DNA from: Isoetes taiwanensis | Lineage: Eukaryota; Streptophyta; Lycopodiopsida; Isoetales; Isoetaceae | Assembly: GCA_021234155.1 (NCBI GenBank) | Contig: JAJEKV010000040.1 | Location: 8,849,541 to 8,913,540, forward strand | Reading direction: 5' to 3' | DNA length: 64,000 nt | Translations under genes and position numbers: made by a program | Part shown: positions 10,945-23,018 of the stretch, piece after piece | Position numbering within the stretch: position 1 is the stretch's first letter | How the letters are laid out: each line of letters starts with the position of its first letter | Notes under the pieces: model-generated | What the model saw: the letters and a program-made list of their open reading frames with translations, nothing else | What the model was told of the DNA's origin: nothing | Databases searched by the model: none

Positions 10945-12136
10945 GGGCCATTTATTGGGATATTTAAGGACTCGATATTTAAGAATTGGCATTAATATCC
11001 ATAGTTCAATTTTTTACATTGCATTGCACGGCAAAATTGTATCAAAGGTCGAATTTTTTCTAGGGTCAATTTTGTAGCATGAGTTCGCAAGGTTGCAAGA
11101 TTGATTCCCATTATTCAAACGTATTGGTGGGCATTAAACTTACTGGTAAGCTTGAATGAGAGTTGTGCATCAAACATAAAAGGGCAGAAAACGTTTGCCA
11201 TGAAAGGTTGAAAAAGGGAATAGTAATTTGTAGAGATTACATGAAGTGATAAGAGCACACATCTCACCTATGGTATGATGTTCCACCTCCCAAAGACAAA
11301 GTATGGTGACTGGCATCTCTTGGCATTGTTGGGCCTTAGCTACAACATGTTATGCATAGAATGGTGTTTAAATTCCAATGGAAGGGTTTGTTTAATTGAT
11401 GTGTTGGCCTATGTGGAGGAGGTAATCATTGTTTCAAGATGACATTGTAGATATTCAAATTTTTAAATTTCAACAGGACTTGAGGTTGTTTAGGTGGGAT
11501 GATGTTGCAAACATCAACCAATGTTAGTAGTCCATGTTAGGGCCATTCATTGGGATATTTAAGGGCTCGATATTTAAGAATTGGCATTAATATCCATATA
11601 GTTCAATTTTTACATTCCATTGTATGGCACAATTTTATTAAAGCTTGAATTTTTTCTAGGGTCAATTTTGTAGCATGAGTTCCCAAGGTTGCAAGATTGA
11701 TTCCCATTATTCAAAGTTATTCGTGGGCATTAAACTTACTGGTAAGCTTCGATGAGAGTTGTGCATCAAACATAAAAGGGCAAAAGACGTTTGCCATGAA
11801 AGGTTGAAAAAGGGGATCATACTAACTTGTAGACATTACATGAAGAGATAAGAGCACATGTCGCACCTACGGTTTGATGTTCCACCTTCCGAAAGATGAA
11901 GTATGGTGACTGGCATCTCTTGGCATTGTTGGGCTTTAGCTACGACATGTTATGCATAGAATGGTGTTTAAATTCCAATGGAAGTGTTTGTTTAATTGCC
12001 GTGTTGGCCTATGAGGAGGTAATCATTGTTTCAAGGTGGCATTGTAGATATTCAAATTTCTAACTTTCAATAGGACTTGAGGTTGTTTAGGTGGGATGAT
12101 GTTGCAAATATCTACCAATGTTGGTAGTCCATGTTA
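10945..12136. repeat. Tandem duplication, two units of about 595 bp
   Basis: The sequence starting GGGCCATTTATTGGGATATT at 10945 recurs at 11540 and stays aligned to about 12136 with scattered substitutions and small indels. Neither unit encodes a recognisable protein. It lies just inside the 3' end of Helitron C. Confidence 0.9.
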
Positions 12137-12262
12137 GAGATGGTCTATAATATTGAGTGACGTTTTTCTGTTGTGATTACTTAGATACATTTGGTTTGTG
12201 CCTTTGTTGATGGTTTATAACTAATCGTAAGTACGCCTGTGGGTTGTTCAAGATACAGGTAG

Positions 12263-13080
12263 TTGTTTGTGGATCAGTTGTATTTAAGAGATGTGGCTTA
12301 TTCTCGAAACTCTTCTTGCTATTATAGTTTGTATTTAAGAGATGCGGCTCATTCTCAAAAATCTTCTTGCTATTATAATTTGTTTATGGGTTGTTCAATA
12401 TACAGTATGGTTTGTTCAACATATAGCGGTAGTCGTTTGTGGATCAGTTGTCTTTTGTGGCTCATTCTGAAAAAACTTCTTGCTATTATTAATATGAACA
12501 ATGTTCAACAATCTTCTTGCGATTATTAGAATGAACAACGTATGTTATACCTATCTAATCGGTCTAAGTTACATAAGAATAGCAAGGACAACATTTTAGA
12601 GAGCTCTATAAATATTATTCAAGTCATTGTTTGCAAATGAGTAAAATACAAAAACTGTGAGGAAGCATAATCTTGGCTTACCATCATAGATTCTATTGCC
12701 CTAATAAACAATGGGAGAGATTCTAAACCATATCTCCAAGGCCGCATTGATTAGAAGCGGTAAAGAATGTGGTTAAGCAGACATTTCAAGGAGATTTTTT
12801 TAACAAATTATTTTTTTATTTTTCCAACATTACTATGAAGGCATAGATTATCCACAAAGATGAAAATTTTTAAATATTTAGTGAAAATGATACAATATGG
12901 TGCTCTCTACTCTTAAAGATGTTCCTGGTTTGCATAGAACATTTCCATCTTATCGATCCACGCTGCAGTTGCATTGTCTCTTGAGCATCATATGCAAACT
13001 ATGAGCATCAAGCATTGTCTCTTGAGCATCAGATGCAAACTATGAGCAGCAAAATATTTGATATATACCTGTTATTTGCA
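12263..13080. repeat. Short degenerate tandem repeats, no gene
   Basis: Around 12275-12535 phrases such as TATTTAAGAGATGYGGCT and CTTCTTGCTATTAT recur several times. Around 12975-13055 a TTGAGCATCAKATGCAAACT motif is duplicated. No coding sequence is evident. Confidence 0.6.
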
Positions 13081-13082
13081 TC

Positions 13083-13610
13083 CGAGCATCATGTTAAAAA
13101 CTGTGATGCAGTTGAACCTGTGCAGGAAATAGCCATTTGAAATTGAACACAAATGTTAGAGAAGTCCGTTACCTCAAAAACCCTAAGAAACTCTATAAAC
13201 ATAAGAGAACATTATTGAAGCTAGAGAAATTAAGGAGCATTAAAGACATTCAAGATCCTCATCCTGTGTTTGAAGAGCAAGAATGACCAATCTGCTAGAA
13301 GCAGCAGTAATTTGCATGCCATAGAATCAACATTCTATGCTTGCACTCTAATGATGGAATATATTTGCTCATATTGAATCATGATTGAGCTTTAATGCGA
13401 GCATCATATGCAAATTGTAATGCTGCTAAACCTGTCACAGGAAATACAAACTTGAAATCTAGTAGAAATTTCAGAAGTCTTTGACCTCGAAACCCCTAGG
13501 AATCTCCATAAACATAAGAGAGCATGACTGAAGCTAAGGAAATTAAGCAAAAATAAAATAAAATAAAAATTAAGCATTAAAGCATCCTTACCTTGTGTTT
13601 TGATCTTACA
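13083..13610. repeat. Diverged tandem duplication, about 315-bp period
   Basis: The segment from about 13083 (GAGCATCATGTTAAAAACTG) is repeated from about 13398 (GAGCATCATATGCAAATTG). Both run through 'ACATAAGAGA.CAT.A.TGAAGCTA', then a 'TGTGTTTTGA'-like end. Divergence is roughly 20-25 percent by eye. An A-rich insertion sits in the second unit near 13550. Confidence 0.65.
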
Positions 13611-15222
13611 CTTTACATTTTATACTTACACTTTGTTAGTGGCAGATATTTGCTCATATCAACTTGCATCATGATTGAGCTACAATGCAAGAAAAAAGCT
13701 CAACAAAATGTTGAAGTAGTCATGAATGCCCTTTGAATTAGAGATGCAGTGCATGAGAGCTTGAACTGGAAAAATAAAAATAGAGGACAATACACTTAGC
13801 AAACGTATTTCATTGGCCTGACAGAAAAAACATTGGCCTCATAGAGACGTGAATGCGCTGAGGACATGTTACCTGAGAGTTTTTCCATAAATTTTATTCC
13901 AATATCAACTCGAACATATGAGAGATGTAGAATGCCCTGTGCTCATGTTCATAAGAAATTCAAAAATGTCTACAACGTGCTCCAACAGTTCTGTTATGCT
14001 TGTCCCGTCTAATAATTGCCTCTTCTAATCATGATATGTGCATATGATACTCCATATCCTCTGAGACACAAACTCATGAAGCTCCTACATTTTCCTGTAT
14101 CATTCAATTAGAAAAAGAAAGCTGCAAGATTGTATGCTTTTGGCTATGGCCAATTGCTGAATGCCCCATGAATGTTTAAAAATGTTTAAAATAGAATGTA
14201 ACAGCCAGAAAACCTGATTCGAATACAATAAGCCTGCTAAGGAGACTTCAAATATAATAAGCCTCCTAAGGAGATTGAGATTCTAATCCAAGAAATTTCA
14301 ATAGAAACACATTCGAGGAAGGATACAGTTTCAAAATGTGGCATCTATGACAATGAGGCAGTGGATGGATAAAATATATTAAAAATCTAAGGGTATTCAA
14401 GATCTAAAATACAGTTATGCTAGTCAATATGTCTGGATCTCCATAATCTACATCGAATAGCACCTTTAAATTTCTCAAACATGACCTGCAGATGGTGTTG
14501 AGGGATCAAATATAACTCTATTACTCTATAACCATATACTCCAGTACTCTATATAAATCTCACAAAGTAAAGTGAGTCATCTTGCCTAAATTACAATACA
14601 CTTATCAAACAATAAGGCAAGAATTCGGATATGTCTGATATAGCTCCAGTGTTAAAACATTGTGTTTATCTGCACCTGCCAAATGCAAAGAATAAATAAA
14701 TGTCAATCATAACAGATGAAATACCTTCTTGCTATAGTCGTTTATGGATCCTTGCTGAAATATTAGTTTATAGAACGGGAGAAGAGAAAGGCGGGGAGAT
14801 CACTCCATGATTTGGTATATGCTTGCATCCACCGAAGCTAGGATCCTACTATAGAACACCTATTATGCAAGAACCTGCTCAAGAAACTGTGGTCTAAAGA
14901 TGATCCCAGAGAAACAATGACCTGAAAAAATCCTTAGTTTACAACAAATGAAAAGGCTCTGGAAATAATGATAATGTTATGCAAATAGGCAATACACATC
15001 ACTGAGATGAAAGAACATAGAATCATGAAAAGCTTATGTTCCTGCATAAATTTCATACCTAAGAAAACCATTGGCTAGAAAAAATAAACCTCTGGCAGGC
15101 CTTACATATCACAAACCGAAATGCTTGAGAGCATAAGCAGTACATACATCAATTTACAGGTCTCAGGTCTCCAACCATAAAAAGCATGATGCTCTCGGGC
15201 CATAAAAGGCATGATTGCATTA
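13611..15222. other. No gene seen
   Basis: AT-rich sequence with only short, unrecognised open frames on either strand. Part of the Helitron C interior. Confidence 0.4.
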
Positions 15223-15808
15223 GAGACCCAACCCAAACAGAAAAAAAGATAGCTCCTGCAGTACAAAGGAAGAAAATGTTTCTCCTGCACACTCACCAAT
15301 ATTAGGGCAGAAGAAAGTACCAACAGAAGAGGAAAGTCTTTCTAAAGCACATGAACCTTTAGTTGAAAAGCATGGCAAAAGCGAAAGTACCTTACAGGAA
15401 ATAAGCTCCGTTGATAAAGACAGTAGTGCTACCTCGCCATGGCCTAATAAGCCAACTTTTCCTGCGGAAGCCAAGTGGAAACTTGAAAAACATATTCATC
15501 CTGATGCCATGCTAATAAACTGGGCTATCCGAAATCTGCAAAGCTTTGGGAACTTGGAAAGGAAAGATGAGAATCAAAATGTAGTAAAACTAACCTTCCT
15601 TCCGGCGTATTGTCAAGCCCCTGGAAGAAAGACTTTTCAGAATAAGGACTACCCATATTCGAATTTTGGAGACTACCCAGTCCTAGAAGGTGAGCAGCAT
15701 ACCAAATGCAGCACAGCATCGGAAATGGTTCAGGTGTATGACATATGGGGCTACCGTTTTGGACAACTTCATGAGCAAAATCTAGTAACAGTCTTTATTC
15801 AAATCTAA
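15223..15808 (+). pseudogene. Unidentified 195-codon open frame, exon-like
   Basis: The plus strand is open from after a TAG (ending 15222) to a TAA at 15806-15808. It has no ATG near its start, and the first internal Met is far in. The first half is acidic and Ser-rich (STKEENVSPAHSPILGQKK, VEKHGKSESTLQEISSVDKD). The second half is more structured (AEAKWKLEKHIHPDAMLINW, AIRNLQSFGNLERKDENQN). A possible donor (GAAG/GTGAGC) at about 15690 suggests the true exon ends there. I do not recognise the family. It lies within Helitron C on the opposite strand, so it may be a captured host exon. Confidence 0.35.
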
Positions 15809-16204
15809 GCCCCAAGGAAACCTGGTGGCCAGTGGCCGATGCAGGCAAAGACGGCAAAAATGAAACTATCTGAGGCAAGGGAATTACCTGCCTTAAACCA
15901 TGTTCCCCATTTCGCTTTTGACCCTTCTTAGATGTTTTTGTTCCTGCACAGACCTGTAGAATGCTTGGCAAAGGAACAAAGAAATTAAAGCATTAAGCTG
16001 GACGAAGTCACGCAAATCTGCCTGCAGAGAATTCTTTGGGATAAACAATAAACAAACAATATCTATCTTGGCCAAGTTTGAGAAACCACCAGCGATGCAC
16101 GTCCTTGTAGGCTAGGAAACATGTGTCTTCCATGCTCGGTCTTCACCAAAAGATTTCCAAAAACAGAGCATCGCAGGAAAAACTCCAGAAATCATACCTT
16201 TCTA

Positions 16205-16345
16205 AAATTTTCGATTTTTGGATGATCAGAAAATATTTCCGGCATTAAAAAATCCTAGAACCTTAGACAAAGCAACCTGGAAAAAAAATCCAAAAAGTTT
16301 TTGGAATGTCGGAAAAACCAAATTTAAACAATAGATAGATAGATA
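16205..16345 (+). repeat. Short interspersed repeat with (TAGA)n tail, copy 1
   Basis: Contains CGATTTTTGG, TTCCGGCATT, AACCTTAGA-like and AATCCAAAAAG.TTTTTGG blocks and ends in ATAGATAGATAGATA. The same block order appears at 28677-28795 (plus) and 35123-35275 (minus, with the same microsatellite tail). A microsatellite tail suggests a retroposon, but no Pol III boxes were identified. Confidence 0.5.
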
Positions 16346-16451
16346 CATGAAACAATGGATGGCTTACAATTATTATAGCATATTAAAAATTTCCAGGTTT
16401 GTTAAAGAGGGCAGACTGTCATTAGATATCTGGAAGTCACCTCCTTGACTT

Positions 16452-16766
16452 AAAAAACCGAAGAAACTGGCAAGGCATGGGCTAAACTCGAAGCATTGCA
16501 GAGCCTTCAGAGAGATTAGACATTGTTAGCAATGCATTAATCTCTTAAGTCGAAGGGCTCCCTTTGAAAGTTTGGTGCGAAGGTTTATGGAGGAGTTCAC
16601 GATGCAGTATATGATTATCCTTATGACGTTGAGAGTTTGTCCGGAAGCAGCTGAGGCAGAGTTGTGTCAACTGTCTGAAGAAGCAAATCTCTACGCGATC
16701 CATGCAAAGCGGGTCACCGTTATGCCAAACGACATGAATTTGGCTAAAAGAATTCGAAGGGAGAAA
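16452..16766 (+). pseudogene. Decayed histone H3 gene fragment
   Basis: Translation in one frame (105 codons) lines up with the histone H3 core. It begins KKPKK (H3 has VKKPH), then AFREIR (ALREIR), [20 protein letters not shown] ([20 protein letters not shown]), 15 residues, [23 protein letters not shown] ([18 protein letters not shown]) and [12 protein letters not shown] (DIQLARRIRGER). The 15-residue spacing between F and EAAEA equals canonical H3, with no loop-1 insertion, which argues against CENH3. A TAG stop interrupts at 16527-16529. The N-terminal tail upstream of KKP is missing or unrecognisable. It lies inside Helitron C. Confidence 0.8.
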
Positions 16767-18951
16767 ATTTTAGGATATTTTTTAGTACTTTCTGTTTCAA
16801 GTGCTAAATGTCTGTGAGGTAAGAATTGTTCTTTGATAATACTATGTTTCTATACATCAAATCTCAGTGGTATAAAATTCTTTTGTTGAAATGATGTGTA
16901 AGTAATCTTTTTTTCAATGTTATTGTCTCAAAGAAGTAGCTAATATATTAAAAGAACAAAAAGGGGACTCATGCCATACCCTGGCCTCAACCAATACGCT
17001 TGTTTGGCCCTAAAGCACGGGGCCAGTCCCCTATCTATTAAGACATATGTATTCAAGGCATCGGCTATCTAAGACCTTCCTAAAGTTTTTTTATTTTTAT
17101 TGAGCAGACAAGGACAAAGGGGACTCATGCCATACCCCAGCCTCAAACGAAAACCTCATTTGGCTCATAACTGCGAGGTGATTCGACTCACCCCGACCCA
17201 GGTGTTGCTAGTTATTTAAGGCAGATTAACAAGTTAGTTGACCTCCCAGCCTTGTTATGCCCTGAACACAGTTAAAACTAACATCCAAGTACAAATACAA
17301 CATCACAAAAACCGTAACCATACTTTGAAAAATCAGGATTTTGACACGGAACCCTAAAGACTTGCATGTATATATGTAACCCTCTCCTACTATCTAACAC
17401 CCATAATAGCCTGTAGACGTTGTGGAATAGTATAGCAATATAGAACATATCAAAGAGACACCAGTTAACGAGGTATTTCATATCTTCCATCATACCTTTG
17501 ATCTTTACAAGACAACTTCAAGGACACCTTATTATTGGGATATCCTTGATAAATACAATCAACACATTCAGGGCCAGGAAATAAGGTTGAAAGGGCAAAG
17601 CAGAAGATGGATCTCTCTATAAAGCTATCACAGCAGCCCTCAGTCATGTATCTTTATGCCAAAGAAAACAATTTGAGGAAGGGGTGAATAAATGCCAGAT
17701 GACATGTAAAGTCCAAGGACACAGGTATCTACTAGCACAAGTAGCCTTGGCATTCTTCATGTATTAATAGGCAATAAACAAGACAGGGGAACCATCAGTG
17801 CAACCCCTCAATCTAGCACCATTGAATACGAGAGTAGCCAGGCCATACTTAGATGGTACATGCAAGGGCAATAGCCCATATAAAACCTGGGGACTAGGCC
17901 CCATCACCAAACACAATAACTAAATATTAAAAGACTACCAAGAAGAAGATAATGCTAATGCTAGTGGTTATTTTGTGCTTCTAAAATTATCTAGACATAG
18001 CCAATCTAAGGATTGGAAGGGCATTGGTCTAGAATAATTGCGGCGCCTCCCCTGTACACCGCCCATTTCTTTTGAAAGTGGGCTGCCCTCACCTTGCAGA
18101 GCTCCCCCTTCCGGTTACACAATTGAAGAGGGGAGAGAACTCGATAGTAGGGCCAATCTCTTAGAAGGTCCTTCAACCCAATACCAAGAAGGAGAGGAAG
18201 ACTATGAAGAGGGAGTTCATGACCTGGGGGACGAATCTAGATTAGCCAAGTGAATGTAGAAATATGTGGATAACAAAGAGGATCTTCCAAAAAGGGCAAC
18301 GGCTCCACCAGCTAGAATCGCATCCCTTACAACAATCATTACTGAGGGAGAGGAGTACCTTCTATCAGATGACATCCTGCACCTACCATATTGTATTGAT
18401 CCAAGCCTTCACCTAGATGCTCCTATCTATGATCACTGACACCGATAATGATGACTGCACTGACTATCCAGAGCAGAACTCCCAAGGGAAATAGCTGAAA
18501 GAGAGTCATATACGAGGCACAACATAACAGACATATCGACCTCATCGAACATTGGATGCAGCACCAAGCTCTTCCAGATGAAGAAGAGTTTCAAGCAATT
18601 CAAGCAAGATCGTTTAAGAGTAGGAGTACGACCAGACCCAAGCAGGGAATAAATTACTAATCGCATATTTCTTTCAGCTACAATAGCTTTAGCTAAACTT
18701 GCCCGAGATTAATCCCAAGAGTTTTTGTGGTTTAGCTAAACTCTGAACATTTTCCCTCTCATACTTTCTAGCCTTTAGCTAAACTAATCCAAAATTGATC
18801 CAAAACTTTCTATGGTGTGGCCAACAGAAAATATTAAGCATTTTTTTTATGAAAACATTTTAAAACAATGCCAACTAGTTAAGTCTACGTGCTAGAAAAG
18901 AAACAACTATTCTTATAGTTCTTATAAACTAAAATGATATTAACAAACTAG
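16767..18951. other. Mostly featureless; LINE-like 3' tails and degenerate coding traces
   Basis: At about 16909-17045 and again at 17090-17210 the phrase GGGGACTCATGCCATACCC recurs beside T-rich runs. On the minus strand the first resembles a LINE 3' end (TTCTTTTAATATATTAG, compare LINE-B). Around 18038-18420 a weak plus-strand coding trace (acidic, interrupted by stops) is unrecognised. Around 18680-18790 the phrase TTTAGCTAAACT is repeated three times. Confidence 0.35.
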
Positions 18952-20489
18952 TGGATTGGCCTTGGCTATTAAATACTTCTACAAAGCCTGCCAGGACAAA
19001 ACTAGAAACCCGATCTCTATTCTAATAAGATATTATATCAGCAGATGTCACCCTTACAGATGGAGATCACTAAAAATGGAGCTTCCACATTCGATTTATT
19101 TTCTTTTCTCTATCCCTACTAACACCCTAGGTATTATCAAGAAGTGGATCAAGGCTTGGCTAGAAATCAGGCATATGTACACTTGGAAGGAGGGGCTTTC
19201 AAAGGAGCAGTCCATCTTCTAGAATCCATCTTTAATTCTATATAACCCAGACATGTGCCTTGGTTGTCATTTCCCTGATCAAGCAAGGCTTTGGAAAGCA
19301 AAGGGGGTTATTCTCATCAAAGATCTGTTTGATAACAATGGAATTATAACTTTCTATAATTCGGTTCTTGCAGAGGAGGATAATCATACAAAGGTGCTTT
19401 ATGAAGCTATTATCAATATCATCTCTCATGGCATCTGGTCCAATGATGAAGATTCATGGCAGCATAATGGAAAGCATGGATACACAGTGAGATTAGCCTA
19501 TAAGTTTCTTATGAGCAATCAGGAGATAACAATCCATCAGAAATGGGGAGTTCAACCACATAGGGGCAGAAGCAATTTGAATTATATGTGGAACAGTCCC
19601 ATCAATCCGAAGATTAAAGCCTTCATGTGACAGGTATGACATAAAAGCTTAGCAACCAACAGTAAGAGGCATAAATTATCAATGGCTAACTCTGATGTTT
19701 GTGACAGGTGTCTGAACGCTAGGGAGAATGAGAATCACTTGTTTAGCCAATGCATGTGGTCGGAATGGGTATTGGAGCTCGCCTCTAATATTTTTGGTTT
19801 GGATCTTGTAGCTTTAAATGAGGCCGACTTCTTATGCCTTCCAACCCTTATGATTGGAGGATATATATTCTCCTTTGGAGAATTTGGAAAGGAAGAAACG
19901 CCTTCAAAATTTAATTGTGAAATCATTCCCCCTGAAGAGATAATAAAGCAGGTTCAATATGATATTAATTGGATTCATGAGACTAACAGATAATTGTGTT
20001 GCATTTTCAGATGTGCTGTTTATGATGACGAGGAAACTCAAATGGAGGAGGGTCAATCTCAGGGCCAATAGTGAATGGATGAAGCTTTTTGGAGCAGCTA
20101 ACATCATGGAGCATGAAGACACATGTGGATGCTGTTGTGACCAGAATTATAATGTTTGAAGAGAGCTGCTGTGTAAGGCTAAGGATTCCAAGGGCGGATT
20201 TAATATGGCTATGGCAAAGCTGTGTATGTGCATCTATTGCACTTTTCACATGGTGGTCAAGGGGAAGGCAAGGAAATGCAGAAATTTCAATCTCAAGTCT
20301 TACCGTTAGACCCCTTTTCCGAAAAAGGGTAAATGGATAAATTTTCGATTATCTTTTTCTAAGTCTAATCAGAGCCTTTGAGGAACATTTCATTTATCGG
20401 GTTACACTTTCCCTTGCAAAAAGTGGTTTTTGTCATATTTCCTAAACGTATAATATAAATATATAGACAGCCTTCAATAAAAAAAAAAG
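18952..20489 (+). mobile_element. LINE-D, old 5'-truncated LINE with 16-bp TSD
   Basis: Ends in AATAAA plus an A run (20475-20488). The flanks are GATATTAACAAACTAG (18936-18951) and GGTATTAGCAAACTAG (20491-20506), a 16-bp target-site duplication with two mismatches. The interior encodes decayed ORF2 C-terminal sequence: IKDLFDNNG, WNSPINPKIKAF and a zf-RVT-like CDRCLNARENENHLFSQC, interrupted by stops (e.g. after KAFM near 19630). TSD divergence and stops show an older insertion than LINE-A or LINE-C. It interrupts a TTTAGCTAAACT-rich repeat that resumes after 20506. Confidence 0.85.
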
Positions 20490-20506
20490 GGGTATTAGCA
20501 AACTAG

Positions 20507-21620
20507 CCCGAATTTCATTTAAATAGTTTCTATGGTTTAACTAAACATTACAAAATTTCACTCTCTTACTTTCTAGCATTTGGCTAAAAAGATCGATGTT
20601 TGGTGTAGGCGCGAGAAGAGTTAAGCTAAAATTATTATTTTTTGCCCAATTTTTTTCCATTTACTTTAGCCAATATTTTTTGAAAATATGCTAAAAAATT
20701 GCCAAATAGCTAAGTTTAGTCCTTAAATTATTCCATCGACCTAAGTAGGCGACATCTTTTAGGTCCAAGCCCTGAGAGGCAGTTATATTAATCTTGATAG
20801 CGCCATCTCCATGAAAAATGACCACGACTATCTAATGGCGATAAAAATCCAAGACAAAGTAGCCAAGAGGATGGGGTTGGGCTCTGAAGTCGAGATTGGG
20901 AAAGCTTTACACTACTATCTTCCTCCACTCACTCAAGGACAAATAGTGGTTTTTTTTTTACCAACAATCAATTGTAGTAGCAAATGAGATTGTAAGCTCA
21001 AAATATATGATTTTGAATCTGCACAGGTCCCTTTCAATGATGTTGGGCGCCCCGTTATAAAGCACAACTGAACTTAAAATTTGACACAACCAGTAACAAA
21101 ATTTGGTGATAACAAAACGATGATGTTTTAAATGATTGGCACCTCCAAATTCTGACCCTCAATAGCTCAATTATTTTAATAGGCCCATGAATAAATACTT
21201 GGGGACCTACACTACGCATGTGATTAATTTCAAATGTGGGTATTAGAATGAGTCATGAACCGATATGATAGAAAAGCCATGCCTAATAAATGATATGTAT
21301 AAGATTCTCTACAAAGTGTCAAACATGCTTTTGCATTTATTTATTATTGTTATTGTTAGTTCATAACTCGGGGTACAAGGATTTCTAGACTTCTAGCCTA
21401 TCCACGTGTCCGATTGCTCAAGCAAAAATCAGTGTGGATGAATTTTGACCGTTAGATTCTTCATTTATCAATCGTGAAGATAAGCTAAGCAATTTCTCAT
21501 GTTGACCTCGTAAGGATTTGCTCTGCAATTTGGGAACGTATAGATAAAGCCGATCAGTTTGTTCCCCTTTAACTCCCTCTACCTCGCCCTATCTGCACTT
21601 GTAGAGGAGATAATTAATCA
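20507..21620. other. No intact gene
   Basis: Begins with a diverged copy of the sequence around 18700-18790 (GGTTTAACTAAACA, CTCTTACTTTCTAGCA). A short open stretch at about 20812-20960 (MKNDHDYLMAIKIQDKVAKR) is unrecognised. The rest is AT-rich. Confidence 0.4.
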
Positions 21621-21699
21621 CTAGAAACGCGTGCCCGGCGATGCCGGGCATTAGTCATAAGACGCATGGAATGGGTAGACGCAATAATTCATAGAATGG

Positions 21700-21775
21700 G
21701 TATGGGTTGATGCGAGGAATGGGGCAGGTTGGGATGGAATGGGATGGGATGCGATGGGATGAAATGGATGTCGGG
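21700..21775 (+). repeat. GGGATG-rich minisatellite
   Basis: Degenerate repetition of GGGATGGAAT / GGGATGCGAT units just inside the 3' end of Helitron B. Confidence 0.6.
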
Positions 21776-22279
21776 CATGTGTAAACTATTTTATGTGTGT
21801 GTGAGATGTGTCGTGAGATTTGGGATTTTATTTATTTATTTATTTATTTTTATTTTTATTTTTTTTTTTTTGGGGTTGGGGGCAATGGGGTTGAAAAACT
21901 AATCTAGTCATGATGTACACAATGGGATCAAAGTTGTGCATGATTGTAGTCAAGAAATGTTGTGGTAGATGTCGAGCAATAGTAAACATGTGGTCAATTG
22001 ACGTCCAATGATATGACAATGTAATGTGTGACTAAATGTAGGGGTGTGTGTCAAAACATACTATCACATGAATGCAAATTCCAGTGGCTATAACATGGCC
22101 AACACATTAATATCTATGCTTTGTGCTCACCTGCATTATGAATTTGGCATGCTATAGCTAATCGTCTTTCATGGTAGTAAAGTGTTTTGTTCAATATGGG
22201 GACGGGATTGGCTAGGAATAGAATAGAATAGTTTTTTTAACGTCCACGGAGACCAATAGGTCATGGGACCCATACAATG

Positions 22280-22365
22280 GGCTAGTACAATCATTACTAC
22301 TAGGATTAAAAAACCCCTGCCTCGAAAGGTTTTCAAGGGAAAAACCTTTGCAGTAATGATGATAC
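22280..22365 (-). repeat. LTR-type palindromic block, diverged copy
   Basis: Contains GGATTAAAAAACCCCTGCC and CAAGGGAAAAACC flanked by CATTACTA and its near-complement. This is the layout of the palindromic block found in the LTR-like pieces at 29760, 40640 and 48895. Diverged, boundaries unclear. Confidence 0.45.
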
Positions 22366-22385
22366 TAGACAAGCGGAGATAATGA

Positions 22386-22650
22386 CTACTGAGGGCTCAG
22401 TAATTGCTGATGTTTATCTAGAACCTCAAGTATGTATAATGCCAAGTCATGCACAGGTGGTGCTCTGAGAAGTTGTGGAAGCGTGGAATGGAATGCTAAG
22501 GTCAAAAAATGATTCCGGACTATCTCAAAAGCAGGGCAACTCAGAAGAGTATGGCTTTCATCTTCAATAACCTGTAACTGGCAACAGGCACATAGTCTCG
22601 CTTCTCGCGGCAATTGCGGCCGCTCCCATCTACCTGTCAAGTACTTTATG
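22386..22650 (-). pseudogene. LINE/RT-related zinc-finger fragment
   Basis: About 84 codons with TGRWERPQLPREARLCACC followed by DESHTLLSCPAF, the Cys-rich segment found near the C terminus of one group of non-LTR retrotransposon proteins. It differs from the zf-RVT version in LINE-A to C, so it comes from a different LINE lineage. No RT core nearby. Confidence 0.55.
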
Positions 22651-22814
22651 ATTACTAATGCTAAACTCTAGTAAATGTTTGACATGTCAATTCGTTTGCT
22701 TAGGAATAAATAATGAGATCCATACAACAAATTGCTTAAACAATAGTTGAAGGTTCTATTTATTAATCAATAGTTACAATTGTGCCAAATTTTTGTTCTA
22801 GTCATTGACGGCAA

Positions 22815-23018
22815 ATCATTATCTATAATAAATGGTGTGAAATAGTGCAACACAATGATGCTTAGAAAATGTAAAAAATGATTGATCTTGATTTTTTGAA
22901 AATCTTTGCTTTAAGTCACAAATCAATATCTACAATAAATAGGGTGCAACACAATGATGCTTAAAAAATGCCAAAAATGATTGATCTTGATTTTTTGAAA
23001 ATGTTTGCTTTAAGTCAA
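22815..23018. repeat. Tandem duplication, about 100 bp, two units
   Basis: ACACAATGATGCTTARAAAA and TTGATCTTGATTTTTTGAAA recur once each in two adjacent units. Confidence 0.85.

Noticed and set aside
16452-16766. Centromeric histone CENH3 instead of ordinary H3
   Set aside because: The spacing before EAAEA has no loop-1 insertion, and the C-terminal residues AKRVTVMP...LAKRIRREK follow canonical H3.
17090-17210. tRNA-derived SINE based on GAGTCGAATCACC resembling a B box
   Set aside because: Two mismatches to the B box and no A box; more likely a LINE 3' end.
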